The notes under the pieces: model-generated | Databases searched by the model: none | What the model was told of the DNA's origin: nothing | The model's input: the letters and a program-made list of their open reading frames with translations, nothing else | Part shown: positions 1 through 9,398 of the stretch, piece by piece | How the letters are laid out: each line of letters opens with the position of its first letter | Numbering within the stretch: the stretch's first letter is position 1 | NCBI RefSeq assembly: GCF_014174405.1 | Contig: NZ_JACEGA010000001.1 | Coordinates: 248,001-312,000 of the forward strand | DNA from: Variimorphobacter saccharofermentans | Lineage (GTDB): Bacteria; Bacillota; Clostridia; Lachnospirales; Lachnospiraceae | Length of the DNA stretch: 64,000 bases | Direction: 5' to 3' | Made by a program: the position numbers and the translations under genes

Positions 1-1205
1 TTAAGGAAAAAAATAAGATTATCATGACCATAGCAGCATTGTTTATTCTTGTTTTCTTTACGGTATATGCATCCAGCTGTTTTATGACGGTTGGTAAACT
101 ATTTAACTCTATATTTGGATTACCGTATCAATATATGATGATAGCAGGAGCTATTTTTGTTATTATCTATACTTTCCTGGGAGGATTTTTAGCTGAGAGT
201 GCTTCTGACTTTATGCAAGCGATTGTAATGATTTTTGCACTTTCCTTGGTACTTATTGTTGGCGTTGTTAATGCAGGTGGTGTGGGAGCCATAATTGATA
301 ATTTGAATGAAATTCCGGGATTTTTAGATTTCTTTGGAATTGCATCTCCAACCCTGGATGCGAGTGGAGTACAGCAATTATCTGAGAGTGGAGTCCCATT
401 ATACTCCGGTGCAGGGGAATACGGATTCATAAAAATCCTGTCAACCCTCTCCTGGGGCTTAGGATACTTTGGTGTTCCACAGGTATTATTACGCTTTATG
501 GCAATTAGAAAGAATAGTGAGATTAAAAAATCCAGAAGAATTGCGACGGTGTGGTGTGCAATTTCATTATTTGCAGCGGTATTTATTGGAATGATCGGTA
601 AAGTTCTATATCCTACCAGTCATTTGACAGGAACGAATGCAGAAAATATATTTATAACCATGTCTGTTAATTTGCTTCCGACTGTAATAGCGGGGCTTGC
701 AATGGCCGGTATTCTGGCAGCTACGATAAGCTCCTCCGATTCCTATCTGTTGATAGCATCTTCAGCAGTATCAAAGAACATTTATCAGGGACTCTTAAAG
801 AAGGATGCAACGGATAAGCAGGTTATGACCTTATCACGAATTGTCTTACTAGCTATCTCTGTAATAGGAGTTGTGATTGCGCTGGATACAAACAGTGTAA
901 TATTTAAGGTGGTATCCTTTGCATGGGCAGGCTTTGGTGCTACATTCGGACCGATTATGCTCTTTTCATTATTCTGGAAAAGAACTACAAGAGAAGGAGC
1001 AATTGCCGGAATGCTTTCAGGTGGTCTGATGGTATTCTTCTGGAAGTACGTTATTCGTCCTATGGGAGGTGCTCTCGATATTTATGAATTACTGCCAGCC
1101 TTCCTGTTCTCCTGTGTTGTAATATTAATTGTGTCGCTACTTACAAAGGAACCGGATCAAGAGATACAGTCAGAATTCGAGAAGGCAAAGATTTACACGG
1201 ATTAG
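1..1205 (+). CDS. putP: PutP-like sodium:solute symporter, 5' truncated by window edge
   Basis: This is a multi-pass inner-membrane transporter that uses the Na+ gradient to import a solute, probably proline. The reading frame stays open to the window edge (codons from base 3), and the first ATG at 24 lies inside a transmembrane helix, so roughly the first 110-120 residues of a ~500-residue protein are missing. The SSS-family TM8 region (LAATISSSDSYLL) has the Ser-rich Na+ site expected in PutP, followed by FAWAGFGATFGP and the FWKRTTREGAIAGM loop typical of the PutP branch. The C-terminus is a short charged tail. It is followed by a hairpin terminator. The family is clear; the substrate is inferred from PutP-like motifs only, and another amino or organic acid is possible. 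Confidence 0.8.
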   Translation, partial: KEKNKIIMTIAALFILVFFTVYASSCFMTVGKLFNSIFGLPYQYMMIAGAIFVIIYTFLGGFLAESASDFMQAIVMIFALSLVLIVGVVNAGGVGAIIDNLNEIPGFLDFFGIASPTLDASGVQQLSESGVPLYSGAGEYGFIKILSTLSWGLGYFGVPQVLLRFMAIRKNSEIKKSRRIATVWCAISLFAAVFIGMIGKVLYPTSHLTGTNAENIFITMSVNLLPTVIAGLAMAGILAATISSSDSYLLIASSAVSKNIYQGLLKKDATDKQVMTLSRIVLLAISVIGVVIALDTNSVIFKVVSFAWAGFGATFGPIMLFSLFWKRTTREGAIAGMLSGGLMVFFWKYVIRPMGGALDIYELLPAFLFSCVVILIVSLLTKEPDQEIQSEFEKAKIYTD

Positions 1206-1230
1206 TTAAATAAATATAAGCAATATATTA

Positions 1231-1337
1231 AATAACCCGAGTTACGAATTTCGATATTTCATAGTGCTTAATAGCAGAGTAAACGAAGCTGCTGAAGGGA
1301 TTATGATAGTCGGTTTGTGACACGGGTTATTTTTTGT
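1231..1337 (+). terminator. Terminator-like long-loop inverted repeat after the symporter gene
   Basis: The 9-bp arms AATAACCCG (1231-1239) and CGGGTTATT (1323-1331) are perfectly complementary, and a T-run follows the right arm. The ~83-nt loop is unusually long for a simple terminator, so it may fold further. The rest of the 1206-1512 gap shows only the ribosome site of the next gene. Confidence 0.5.
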
Positions 1338-1512
1338 TCAGAACTAGTATGAGGTTAACATGACAACTCTTAAAATATGCTTTAAGTTAAATAATAAGAC
1401 AAGAATAACGAGGGTATTTCCAGCATATGATGTGCTATAAGATATCGGATAAGACATCTATAATTTGAGGTGGATAGCTTAAAAGATATCTGAAAAGGAG
1501 GCGGTCTGATTG

Positions 1513-2199
1513 ATGGATGGATATCAGATTATAGTCAGGGAAAAAGTCTTACAGCAGGATATGTATTATAAAAATAATAACATCATGAAATACACCATCA
1601 AATATCCGAAGTTCATATCAAATGACTATCAGATATTAATGAATAAGTTAAATACCTTCTATCGGACAAAAGCATTAATGTATGAAAGATCCAATGTAAT
1701 GAATCTTTACCAGATGGCAATGGTGGAGTACGAGTACTCAGTGGCCAACCATTATCCCATACGACAGTTCGAAGCCTATATAGACTATTTCATAACCTAT
1801 AATCAGAACTGCTATCTCAGCTTGTATTTTGACCAATATGAATACGCAGGAGGAGCTCATGGATTAACTATCCGCTATTCGGACACCTGGGATTTGAAAA
1901 AAAGCAAGCGTATTGATCTTGCAGACTTATTTCCACCCAATACCAACTACAAAAGTAGTATCATACAAGAGGTTAATAATCAAATAGAGCTTGAAATGGA
2001 AGGTGATAATAAAATGTATTTTGACGAGTATCAAAGACTCGTCAGAGAAAACTTTAAGTCAAATCAATTTTATCTTTCAAAGGAAGGAGTAGTAATATAC
2101 TTTCAACAATATGACATTGCACCTTATTCTTCTGGAATTCCTACCTTTGTATTGCCCTACGGACCGGGAGGCGCTATGCTTCCCAGATGTACTGAGTAA
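1513..2199 (+). CDS. DUF4163/DUF3298 (RsiV-like) domain protein
   Basis: The 228-residue protein resembles the extracellular region of RsiV-type anti-sigma factors: an N-terminal DUF4163-like part (to about residue 95), then a DUF3298-like part with the hallmark YEYAGGAHG and a later LSKEGVVIYFQQYDIAPYSSG. In B. subtilis RsiV this module binds lysozyme. No signal peptide or membrane helix is visible, so this copy is probably cytosolic, or the export signal is not encoded here. AGGAGG at 1496-1501 lies 11 nt before the ATG chosen; a TTG at 1510 lies 8 nt from it and would add one residue. No sigma factor gene is adjacent, so an anti-sigma role is not supported by context. Confidence 0.7.
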   Translation: MDGYQIIVREKVLQQDMYYKNNNIMKYTIKYPKFISNDYQILMNKLNTFYRTKALMYERSNVMNLYQMAMVEYEYSVANHYPIRQFEAYIDYFITYNQNCYLSLYFDQYEYAGGAHGLTIRYSDTWDLKKSKRIDLADLFPPNTNYKSSIIQEVNNQIELEMEGDNKMYFDEYQRLVRENFKSNQFYLSKEGVVIYFQQYDIAPYSSGIPTFVLPYGPGGAMLPRCTE

Positions 2200-2252
2200 A
2201 AGGACGTGTTTCAACCCTAATAAAGAATATTAGTTTTGAACACATCCTTGAA
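2199..2252. terminator. Bidirectional terminator between converging genes
   Basis: AAAGGACGTGTT at the left pairs with AACACATCCTT at the right (2199-2249), continuing inward through CAA/TTG and CTAAT/ATTAG to a short loop. It lies between the stop of the DUF3298 gene and the stop of trkH, so it can serve both strands. Confidence 0.7.
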
Positions 2253-2269
2253 AGAAAGAGTCCATTGAG

Positions 2270-3703
2270 TTATTTTTTCCAGGTAGCAGGTGAGAATAAT
2301 ATTAAGATAGGAAATATTTCAAGCCTTCCTACCAGCATATCAAACATCATAACAAATTTAGAAAAGTATGAAAAGTCACTAAAGTTGCCCAGTGGCCCTA
2401 CGACCTCCAGTCCGGGGCCTATATTATTTAAAGTAGCAGCTACGGCTGTAAAGCTACTGGTAAAATCATAATTATCCAAAGATACAAGGATAACAGAAAT
2501 CGCAAATATAAACATATAACATGCAAAGAATACGTTTACGGAACGCAAGGTTTCGTGTTCGATTTTGTTGCCGTCAAACTTAAGAACTTTAACACTTCTC
2601 TTGTGAATTAAAAAGGATAATTCTTTCATAAGAGCTTTAAAAAGCATAACAATACGCGATACCTTCAATCCTCCACCGGTACTGCCAGCACAGGCACCAA
2701 TAAACATAATAAACACCAGAATTGATTTGGAAAAGGTTGGCCAGGTATTAAAATCAACAGATGCATATCCGGTGGTTGTAATAATGGAGGATACTTGAAA
2801 TGCAGCGTGATGAATTGACGAGAAGAAGCCTTTAAATCCTCCTAGGTTAAAGGATATCAATATAATGGCTGTAAGTACGATAAGTACATAGGCACGAAGC
2901 TCTTCACTGCGAAGTGCAGTTTTAATTTTGCGAAACAAAATCAAATAATAAATATTAAAGTTCACACCGAATAGAAACATGAATACGGTGGTGACAGTTT
3001 GCAAATAGGGTGAATAGGAAAGCATACTATCATTTTTAATAGCTAATCCACCGGTACCTGCCGTACCAAAGGTTATGGTTAATGCATCAAATAAAGGCAT
3101 ACCTCCGATCAGGAAAAGAATGATTTGAAGGAGTGTCATGCCTAGATAAATAGAATAAAGAATTTTAGCTGTCGTTCTCATTCTAGGTACTAATTTCTCT
3201 ATAGAAGGACCGGGGCTCTCAGCACGCATAATATGCATACGTTCTCCACCGGACATTGGTAATATCGCCAGTACAAATACAAGAATTCCCATACCGCCAA
3301 TCCAGTGAGTAAAGCTTCTCCAGAATAACATACAATAGGAAAGTGCTTCAATATCCTTTAATATACTGGATCCTGTGGTAGTAAAACCGGATATTATTTC
3401 GAATAAGGCATCAACGTAATTGGGGATCTCGCCGCTGATGGTAAAGGGTAATGCACCCAAAGAGCTCATTGCAATCCATCCCAAACCAACCGATACCAGA
3501 CCTTCCTTTGCAAAGAATAATTTGCTTTTTGGCTTATAGATAACCAGAGGAAGACCGATCAGAAGCCCAATACCCATGGTAATCAGGAAAGCAAAACCGC
3601 TTTTTTCCTGATATATTACTGCACAAATAAGTGGTAGAAGCATAAAGGCTGCCTCTACCGATAAAATCCATCCAACGATATGTAAAATAATTGATTTATT
3701 CAC
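2270..3703 (-). CDS. trkH: TrkH family potassium uptake protein
   Basis: This is the membrane channel subunit of the Trk/Ktr potassium system, 477 residues with about ten hydrophobic segments. TrkH/KtrB proteins have four M1-P-M2 repeats with filter glycines; visible candidates are SGFTTTGSSI, FGTAGTGGLAI, ITTTGYASVDF and AATLNNIGPGL. The start is GTG at 3703, with GGGAGGG eight bases upstream. It lies 16 nt downstream of trkA on the same strand, so the two are very probably one operon, with TrkA gating TrkH through its RCK domains. It ends at a bidirectional hairpin. Confidence 0.93.
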   Translation of the reverse strand: MNKSIILHIVGWILSVEAAFMLLPLICAVIYQEKSGFAFLITMGIGLLIGLPLVIYKPKSKLFFAKEGLVSVGLGWIAMSSLGALPFTISGEIPNYVDALFEIISGFTTTGSSILKDIEALSYCMLFWRSFTHWIGGMGILVFVLAILPMSGGERMHIMRAESPGPSIEKLVPRMRTTAKILYSIYLGMTLLQIILFLIGGMPLFDALTITFGTAGTGGLAIKNDSMLSYSPYLQTVTTVFMFLFGVNFNIYYLILFRKIKTALRSEELRAYVLIVLTAIILISFNLGGFKGFFSSIHHAAFQVSSIITTTGYASVDFNTWPTFSKSILVFIMFIGACAGSTGGGLKVSRIVMLFKALMKELSFLIHKRSVKVLKFDGNKIEHETLRSVNVFFACYMFIFAISVILVSLDNYDFTSSFTAVAATLNNIGPGLEVVGPLGNFSDFSYFSKFVMMFDMLVGRLEIFPILILFSPATWKK

Positions 3704-3719
3704 AATAACCCTCCCTAAC

Positions 3720-5075
3720 TTACTCCAAGATATCGCTTAAATCATCCAGTCCGGTCTGTGTGGTAACGATTATCACAGTATCATCTATTTGAAGGACATC
3801 CTGTCCGTTTGGAATAATAATTCTATCTTTACGGCTAATACAGCCTACCAATAGATTATTCTTTGTTTGGAGATTTGATAAAGGAATACCGACTAAGTCG
3901 GGATTATTTCTTACATGAAATTCCAGAGCCTCAACCTTATTGCTGACAATCTTGTAGAGAGTCTCAACGTTGCTTCCTTTCGGATTTTGCATCGCTCTAA
4001 CATGCTGAATAATACGATCTGCAGTAATTGCCTTAGGGTTAATAATTATTCCTAAGGACATTTCTCGTATCACATCATCATAGGTCAGCCGTGTGATTTT
4101 AGTAAACACCTTCGCTTTCGATTTCTTTTGAGCATATAAGGATAGCAACACGTTTTCCTCATCCAAATTAGTCAAAGAAACAAAAGCATCCATATCGGTG
4201 ATGCCCTCTTCAATCAATACATTATGATCGGTAGCATTAGCATTAATAATGAGTGCATTGGGAAGCATATCACTGAGCTCCTCACACCTTTCTCTGCTTT
4301 GCTCTACGATCTTAACCGTTACACCGGTTGCGGTTAATTTATTCGCAAGGTAAACCGCTATATTTCCACCCCCGACAATCATAACATCCTTAATTAAGCC
4401 ATTAGTGAAGCCTGCCTTGTGGAAGAAATAGGCTGCATCCTTCGGAGTGGCAATAAAGGATATCTTATCTCCTGATTCTAGGACAAAATTACCGGAAGGA
4501 ATGAATACCTCGTCCCCACGTTCCACGGCACATACCAGGACCTTACAACGTATTCTGCTGGGAATATCCATAATCTTCATTTGATTTAATATGGATTCCT
4601 GCGGAATTTGCAACTTTAACAATTCTACCTTCCCTTTTGCGAAGGTGTCTATCTTGATCGCTGAGGGCAGTCGAATTAGACGTGAGATATCAGTTGCTGT
4701 CTCTAATTCCGGATTAATAATCATAGAAAGCCCCATACCACTCTTAATATAACTGATTTCATCATTGTATTGAGGATTTCTGACACGGGCAATCGTATGG
4801 CAGTCGCTGGCTTGTCTCGCAATTAAACAGCATAGAAGATTTAACTCATCTGATCCCGTAACGGCAATCAGAAGATCTGCTTTCTCTATTCCTGCTGTCA
4901 TCTGTACATGATAGCTGGCTCCATTTCCCACAATGCCCATTACATCCAGAGTATCAGTAACATTGCGAATGGATGTGGCTTTATTATCTATTAATGTTAT
5001 ATCATGACCTTCTCCATCCAGTTGCTCAGCAAGCGTCGTACCTACTTTACCACAACCTACAATAATAATCTTCAT
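3720..5075 (-). CDS. trkA: Trk system potassium uptake protein TrkA
   Basis: This is the cytosolic peripheral regulatory subunit of the Trk potassium channel. At 451 residues it has the normal tandem TrkA layout: an N-terminal Rossmann RCK_N with GCGKVG (residues ~7-12) and a dinucleotide-binding acidic residue in LIDNK, RCK_C around 140-220, a second RCK_N with GGGNIA (~234-239), and a second RCK_C ending near IVTTQTG. It binds NAD(H)/ATP and gates TrkH, encoded just downstream. AAGGAG lies about 14 nt before the ATG, a long spacing, but no better in-frame start is visible. Confidence 0.95.
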   Translation of the reverse strand: MKIIIVGCGKVGTTLAEQLDGEGHDITLIDNKATSIRNVTDTLDVMGIVGNGASYHVQMTAGIEKADLLIAVTGSDELNLLCCLIARQASDCHTIARVRNPQYNDEISYIKSGMGLSMIINPELETATDISRLIRLPSAIKIDTFAKGKVELLKLQIPQESILNQMKIMDIPSRIRCKVLVCAVERGDEVFIPSGNFVLESGDKISFIATPKDAAYFFHKAGFTNGLIKDVMIVGGGNIAVYLANKLTATGVTVKIVEQSRERCEELSDMLPNALIINANATDHNVLIEEGITDMDAFVSLTNLDEENVLLSLYAQKKSKAKVFTKITRLTYDDVIREMSLGIIINPKAITADRIIQHVRAMQNPKGSNVETLYKIVSNKVEALEFHVRNNPDLVGIPLSNLQTKNNLLVGCISRKDRIIIPNGQDVLQIDDTVIIVTTQTGLDDLSDILE

Positions 5076-5250
5076 GATAGATCATAACGCTCCTTTTCTA
5101 TATAATAAACAAATCTTAATTTCTGCTAGTGCATATTAGCGTAAATTTCAGTATATCACATTTTACAAAAAAAGCTAGTACAATAAAATGAATTATAGAT
5201 TAAATTATTGGGTGGTATGGAAGCAAAAAGCAATAAAAAAGATAAAAATA

Positions 5251-5338
5251 AAAGCTCCTCTTACAACCTGATATCAAGCTGTAAAACACACGGATTAACC
5301 TACATTATAGTTAACCATGTATCTAAGAGGAGCTTTTA
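5251..5338 (-). terminator. Terminator-like inverted repeat with long loop
   Basis: AAAGCTCCTCTTA (from 5251) pairs with TAAGAGGAGCTTT (to 5338), with about 60 nt between the arms. On the minus strand the second arm is followed by TTTTATTTTTATC, so it most likely ends the transcript of the small gene at 5389-5550. The rest of 5076-5388 is the leader region of trkA, with a TATACT-like -10 on the minus strand near 5150. Confidence 0.55.
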
Positions 5339-5388
5339 TTCTATCTGTTCATTTGCTTCACATCTCGTGAAGCATAGTTTAATTTAGG

Positions 5389-5550
5389 TTAGTTACCACC
5401 AGGGCCGCTTCTACCGGTTCCTTTGTCCGGAACCTGTGCGTGACTGTCCTTAATCGAACTTACGGACTGTTCCTTACTGGAGTTTGTTGCATTGCTCTTA
5501 TTGATATAAGAAGAACTGTTTTTGTAATTGTTGTTTTTGTTTTTTGCCAT
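5389..5550 (-). CDS. Small Asn/Ser-rich protein, possibly spore-associated
   Basis: A 53-residue ORF has an excellent ribosome site (AAAGGAG, then 6 nt, then ATG) and its own downstream hairpin. The protein starts MAKNKNNNYKNSSS and ends in GTGRSGPGGN; it is hydrophilic, rich in Asn, Ser and Lys, and lacks cysteine and membrane segments. Short Asn-rich proteins with a GPGGN/GPGGE tail recur in spore-forming clostridia, and some small acid-soluble spore proteins are similar in size and composition. I do not recognise a named family, so the spore link is inference. Confidence 0.6.
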   Translation of the reverse strand: MAKNKNNNYKNSSSYINKSNATNSSKEQSVSSIKDSHAQVPDKGTGRSGPGGN

Positions 5551-5623
5551 TGTAATCTCCTTTCTAAAATAATACCAGTATTATTATCTCAGAAAAGGAA
5601 AATTATATTCCAATTACACTAAT

Positions 5624-6715
5624 TTATTTTACAAGTGTGATATTACCCATGGATAAGGATCTCACGGCACTGTTATTGATAGTTACATCGTATTTAGCCT
5701 TTATCTCCTGGTATAATTCATTCATACCTTCACTCTCAGCATCAGAAATGGCTTTTGATACTGCATTATCATAGCTTTCATAGGAAAGGTTATTTACCAT
5801 ACGGACGATGTAGTAGCCATCCTCTGCTTCATATACATCGCTTATTTGGCCATTGCCCATTTCCATCATCATACCTTTAAATTCGTCTGAAAAGTTAGTA
5901 TCATTTTCCACGAAGTAATCTGTATGATAGGTAAGCTCTTCTTCGTCTTCTGGGACGAGAGTTGACCAATCCTCCGTTACCTTAGCCTTATCGAGCAGTG
6001 CACTAATCTTTTCATATGCAGCTGCCTTTTCTTCCGCGGTCATTTCAACAGAATTGCCTTCGTCATCCGTTTTCGTTGTAGGGATGGTAAGGTATTCGAT
6101 ATCATATTGTCTATAATCCTCATACTTGATTCCGGCCTTAATTCCTTCGTCATCGATATCTAATGAATCAATTTTATCCTGACGGAACCGTGCTACAAGA
6201 GTTGTCTTCTCCACAATATCAGTTAGATACGCCTTCGTAAAATTGTTTTTCTTAATTACTTTCTCAGGAAGCTGTTGATTTAATAGATTATCAACATTAT
6301 CGGAGACACTCTTTTTCTCATCTTCCGTAAGGGAGTATCCTTCAGATACGGCTTCACGATAAAGAATTTCATTATATAGTGCGGCTTCTATTGCTTCCTG
6401 CTTGGCAACATCACGCATGGTTACACCTGAAGTTTCATCATACGACATGTCCCAATATTGTCCACCAAACATCTGATCATAATAGTCATACTGTGATTCT
6501 ATGGAATAGAAATAATAGGTCAAATCACTCATACGATATTTATCACCATTGATTTTCAAAATGGATTTTTCATATAACTGGTCAAATAATAATGCAGCAA
6601 CTAATAAAACGACCAATATCGAAGAAGAAATAATGATTAGTTTTGTATTGATACGTTTTTTCTTAGGGGTTGCTGCTGTAACCTTAGGGTTTTTAATTCT
6701 TTTTGACTTATTCAC
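5624..6715 (-). CDS. Membrane-anchored peptidyl-prolyl isomerase / PrsA-SurA-like foldase
   Basis: The 363-residue protein has a Lys-rich cytosolic N-terminus, one transmembrane segment at about residues 26-43 (LIIISSSILVVLLVAALLF) and an extracellular remainder. Residues ~55-200 have the helical SurA_N/PrsA layout (ILKINGDKYRMSDLTYYF start, IEAALYNEILYREA helix). The parvulin-like part near 250-330 has the signature FSDEFKGMMMEMGNGQISDV and GYYIVRMVN. It probably assists folding of secreted proteins outside the membrane. The start is GTG with GGAGGT eight bases upstream. There is no lipobox, so it is a single-pass anchor and not a lipoprotein. It may share transcription with the downstream small gene. 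Confidence 0.85.
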   Translation of the reverse strand: MNKSKRIKNPKVTAATPKKKRINTKLIIISSSILVVLLVAALLFDQLYEKSILKINGDKYRMSDLTYYFYSIESQYDYYDQMFGGQYWDMSYDETSGVTMRDVAKQEAIEAALYNEILYREAVSEGYSLTEDEKKSVSDNVDNLLNQQLPEKVIKKNNFTKAYLTDIVEKTTLVARFRQDKIDSLDIDDEGIKAGIKYEDYRQYDIEYLTIPTTKTDDEGNSVEMTAEEKAAAYEKISALLDKAKVTEDWSTLVPEDEEELTYHTDYFVENDTNFSDEFKGMMMEMGNGQISDVYEAEDGYYIVRMVNNLSYESYDNAVSKAISDAESEGMNELYQEIKAKYDVTINNSAVRSLSMGNITLVK

Positions 6716-6800
6716 TTTTTGCTACCTCCATCGTATTCTCATGAAAATAATTTTATACGATTCTGGGGATAAGTCAATAGCTAGTTGCGTTATATACTAG

Positions 6801-7009
6801 CGAAGAGTCGGTAGGATTGTTAAGGGAAATATATCCTCCGCGGAGCCGTTTCCACTAAGCTGCACTGCGTAACGGTACATAAGGCTCTATAGAACAGAGC
6901 CTTATGTACCGACACGTGCAAATACTCCGCTCTGGATAATATCCATTAACAATCCTATCGACTCTTCGCTGGTACTAAGGCTCTAAAATACAGAGCCCAA
7001 GTACCAGTG
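6801..7009. repeat. Large imperfect palindrome with a second partial copy
   Basis: CGAAGAGTCGGTAGGATTG (from 6801) is complementary, with one mismatch in 22, to a segment ending at 6968. Inside is a perfect 15-bp hairpin whose arms start GGTACATAAGG at 6874. Immediately to the right (6971-7006) a diverged copy of that inner hairpin begins GGTACTAAGG and is followed by a GTGCGTGCAAA segment like the one at 6914-6921. It fills most of the 6716-7172 gap. It could be a MITE-like or REP-like element; no transposase is adjacent. Confidence 0.7.
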
Positions 7010-7109
7010 CGTGCAAAAATTCTGTTGAGGATATTTTTTACTGAATTTTTTATTATAGTTTTTTACCGGTTAGGTAATTTTAGTAAAAAAGAGGCAATTG
7101 AAAATAGAA

Positions 7110-7137
7110 TTGAAATCCTACTATGATATGATATAAT
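7110..7137 (+). promoter_or_regulatory. Predicted sigma-70 promoter of the moxR operon
   Basis: TTGAAA (7110-7115), a 16-bp spacer and a perfect TATAAT (7132-7137), 35 nt upstream of the moxR start, with AGGAAGG as ribosome site at about 7158. Confidence 0.6.
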
Positions 7138-7172
7138 TATCAGTAAAATATATACTAGGAAGGATATAGAAA

Positions 7173-8126
7173 ATGTCCCCATATAATAGCAAGGCGATAC
7201 AGATCATTGACGAAGTGAATAAAGTAGTAATTGGTAAAAGGGATATTATTGAAAAGGTACTTACTGCAATTCTGGCTAAGGGTCATATTCTTTTAGAGGA
7301 TTATCCGGGAGTTGGGAAGACCACTTTGGCGTTGGCATTTTCGAAAGCGATGGAACTGGAATATCATCGTCTGCAATTTACGCCGGATGTATTACCTACG
7401 GATGTAGTCGGTTTTCATTTACTGAGTAAGGATGGTGAAAGCCTTCAATATAAACCGGGAGCAATTATGTGTAATTTGTTTTTAGCGGATGAGATTAACC
7501 GGACCTCTTCGAAAACACAATCTGCATTACTGGAAGTTATGGAGGAAGGGAAGGTAACCGTTGATAGTGTAACCAGGGAGGTACCCAAGCCTTTTGTTGT
7601 TATGGCTACTCAGAATCCCATCGGCTCCATCGGTACGCAGATGTTACCCGAATCCCAGCTGGACCGTTTTATGGTACGTCTGTCTATGGGATATCCGGAT
7701 ATCAGAAGCGAGATAGGCATACTGAAGGAACGGCAGAATACTAATCCCCTTGATTATGTGGTGCAGGTAGTAAGTCAGGAAGAAATCCTTTATCTGCAGA
7801 GTATTGTGGAATCAATCTATATTCATGATGCAATTTATGAATATATCACATATTTGGTGCAGCAGACCCGGGATAATTCATTGATTGAGCTTGGAGTCAG
7901 CCCTCGCGGTACCTTGGCACTGACCAATATGGTAAAGGCCACTGCGTTTCTGAAAGGGCGGGATTATGTAATACCCTCCGATGTACAATTTGTTTTTAAG
8001 GATGTTTGTGCGCACAGAATGCTTTTAAAATCTAAGGCACGCATCAATAATGTTACTGTGGACAACCTTTTAGATGATATCCTTCGCACGGTAAAGCCAC
8101 CTAGAATTATCACCAGGAATATTTAA
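7173..8126 (+). CDS. MoxR-family AAA+ ATPase
   Basis: This 317-residue AAA+ chaperone-like ATPase has Walker A in DYPGVGKTTLALAF (~residues 43-56), Walker B in LFLADEINR (~108), sensor 1 in VMATQNPIG (~143) and the Arg-containing ESQLDRFM block that follows. MoxR proteins encoded next to DUF58 and transglutaminase genes form a conserved bacterial cluster thought to help mature or remodel cell-envelope proteins. Here the three genes are spaced 33 and 15 nt apart on one strand, so they are one operon. The family is certain; the cellular substrate is unknown. Confidence 0.93.
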   Translation: MSPYNSKAIQIIDEVNKVVIGKRDIIEKVLTAILAKGHILLEDYPGVGKTTLALAFSKAMELEYHRLQFTPDVLPTDVVGFHLLSKDGESLQYKPGAIMCNLFLADEINRTSSKTQSALLEVMEEGKVTVDSVTREVPKPFVVMATQNPIGSIGTQMLPESQLDRFMVRLSMGYPDIRSEIGILKERQNTNPLDYVVQVVSQEEILYLQSIVESIYIHDAIYEYITYLVQQTRDNSLIELGVSPRGTLALTNMVKATAFLKGRDYVIPSDVQFVFKDVCAHRMLLKSKARINNVTVDNLLDDILRTVKPPRIITRNI

Positions 8127-8159
8127 GAATTGTAAAGATCAGTTCGGAAAGGCACAGGT

Positions 8160-9383
8160 GTGAGAATGCTTCGGAATAAATTACGGTATCTGTTTCTTTT
8201 GGCATTCGTTGGTGTACTATCCATTTTATATAACATATATTACATGACCATTATATTTCTGACAGTAGCAGCTATGCCGCTATTAATGATCGGATATATT
8301 TTCTATGTCAGTAGGAAAATAGATTGTAAATTATTTTGCTCGGTTCATGTTGTGAATAAGGGCGAAGCTATCCCCATCTCAGTTCAGATATATAATCCCA
8401 CGATTTTTCCTATATCGAACATTAAGCTGTTTCTGACATATAAAAACACCTATTCAGCCAAACAGTATACAAAGGAAATACAGATATCAGTGGATGGAAG
8501 AACCGGTACCTCTGTTTCCAGCAAGATTTATTCAGACTTTGCTGGTAATATTGAGATTACTTTAAAGAAAATCCGAATTTATGATTATATTAAGCTGTTT
8601 TCGGTGAGAAGAAAGAATTGCGAGAAAGGAATTGTTGCAGTACTTCCGAGCTATTATGAGCTGATGGGGAATAATTTTACGTTGAAGAATAATACAATTG
8701 TGGAAAGTGACCATTACTCTACAGTGAAGAGTGGAGACGATCCTTCTGAAGTATTTGCCATCCGGGAATATAAGGAAGGGGATCGTCTTCAACGTATTCA
8801 TTGGAAGCTAAGCATGAAGCAGAATCAGCTAATGATAAAGGAATTTAGTGATCCACTGAATTGCTCGGTGCTATTGTTTGTAAATCTGGGTGTTCCTCAA
8901 GGAAATAATGTTCTTTTTTATATGGATTCTATACTGGAAAGCGCGTTATCCCTTTCCTATACCTTGATTTTAAATAAGCAAATACATTATCTGTCCTGGT
9001 ATGATGCTAAGAATGAAATATGCAGAAGAATTCGTATTATGCAGGAATCGGAATTATATGAAGCAATGGAAGGTCTTTTGAATTCGATATCTTACCGAAA
9101 TTCGGTGGAAGCAATTTCTAATTATCTGGCTGAATTTGGGAAGGAAGCCTATACGGATCTTTTCTACATCACAGGAGAGCTATCGGAACAAGAAGTAAAC
9201 ATGTTATCACACATCAGAACACAAAGAAGTCAGATTATTTATATGAGTAATCTGAATAAGCTTTCTGAGAGAGAATATATGTTGGACAAAGTGATACAAC
9301 AGTCGGAAGCTATGGGAATTGGAGTGTTCAATGTTGATGCCTCCGATATTAAGAAGGATATGGAGCAGTTAAGACTGGAATAG
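8160..9383 (+). CDS. DUF58 domain-containing membrane protein
   Basis: The 407-residue protein has two N-terminal membrane helices (about residues 8-45), a beta-rich extracytoplasmic or juxtamembrane stretch, and the DUF58 signature around residue 185-225: GDDPSEVFAIREYKEGDR followed by RIHWKLSMK. The C-terminal part looks like a von Willebrand A fold, as in other DUF58 proteins. The start is GTG at 8160, seven nt after GGAAAGG; the ATG at 8166 is a less well spaced alternative. It sits between moxR and a transglutaminase gene, the standard order for this cluster. Biochemical function is unknown. Confidence 0.9.
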   Translation: MRMLRNKLRYLFLLAFVGVLSILYNIYYMTIIFLTVAAMPLLMIGYIFYVSRKIDCKLFCSVHVVNKGEAIPISVQIYNPTIFPISNIKLFLTYKNTYSAKQYTKEIQISVDGRTGTSVSSKIYSDFAGNIEITLKKIRIYDYIKLFSVRRKNCEKGIVAVLPSYYELMGNNFTLKNNTIVESDHYSTVKSGDDPSEVFAIREYKEGDRLQRIHWKLSMKQNQLMIKEFSDPLNCSVLLFVNLGVPQGNNVLFYMDSILESALSLSYTLILNKQIHYLSWYDAKNEICRRIRIMQESELYEAMEGLLNSISYRNSVEAISNYLAEFGKEAYTDLFYITGELSEQEVNMLSHIRTQRSQIIYMSNLNKLSEREYMLDKVIQQSEAMGIGVFNVDASDIKKDMEQLRLE

Positions 9384-9398
9384 AGTGGTGGTGATGGA

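Noticed and set aside
1231..1337. Riboswitch between the symporter and the DUF3298 gene
   Set aside because: No conserved aptamer motif was found; arms plus T-run fit a terminator better.
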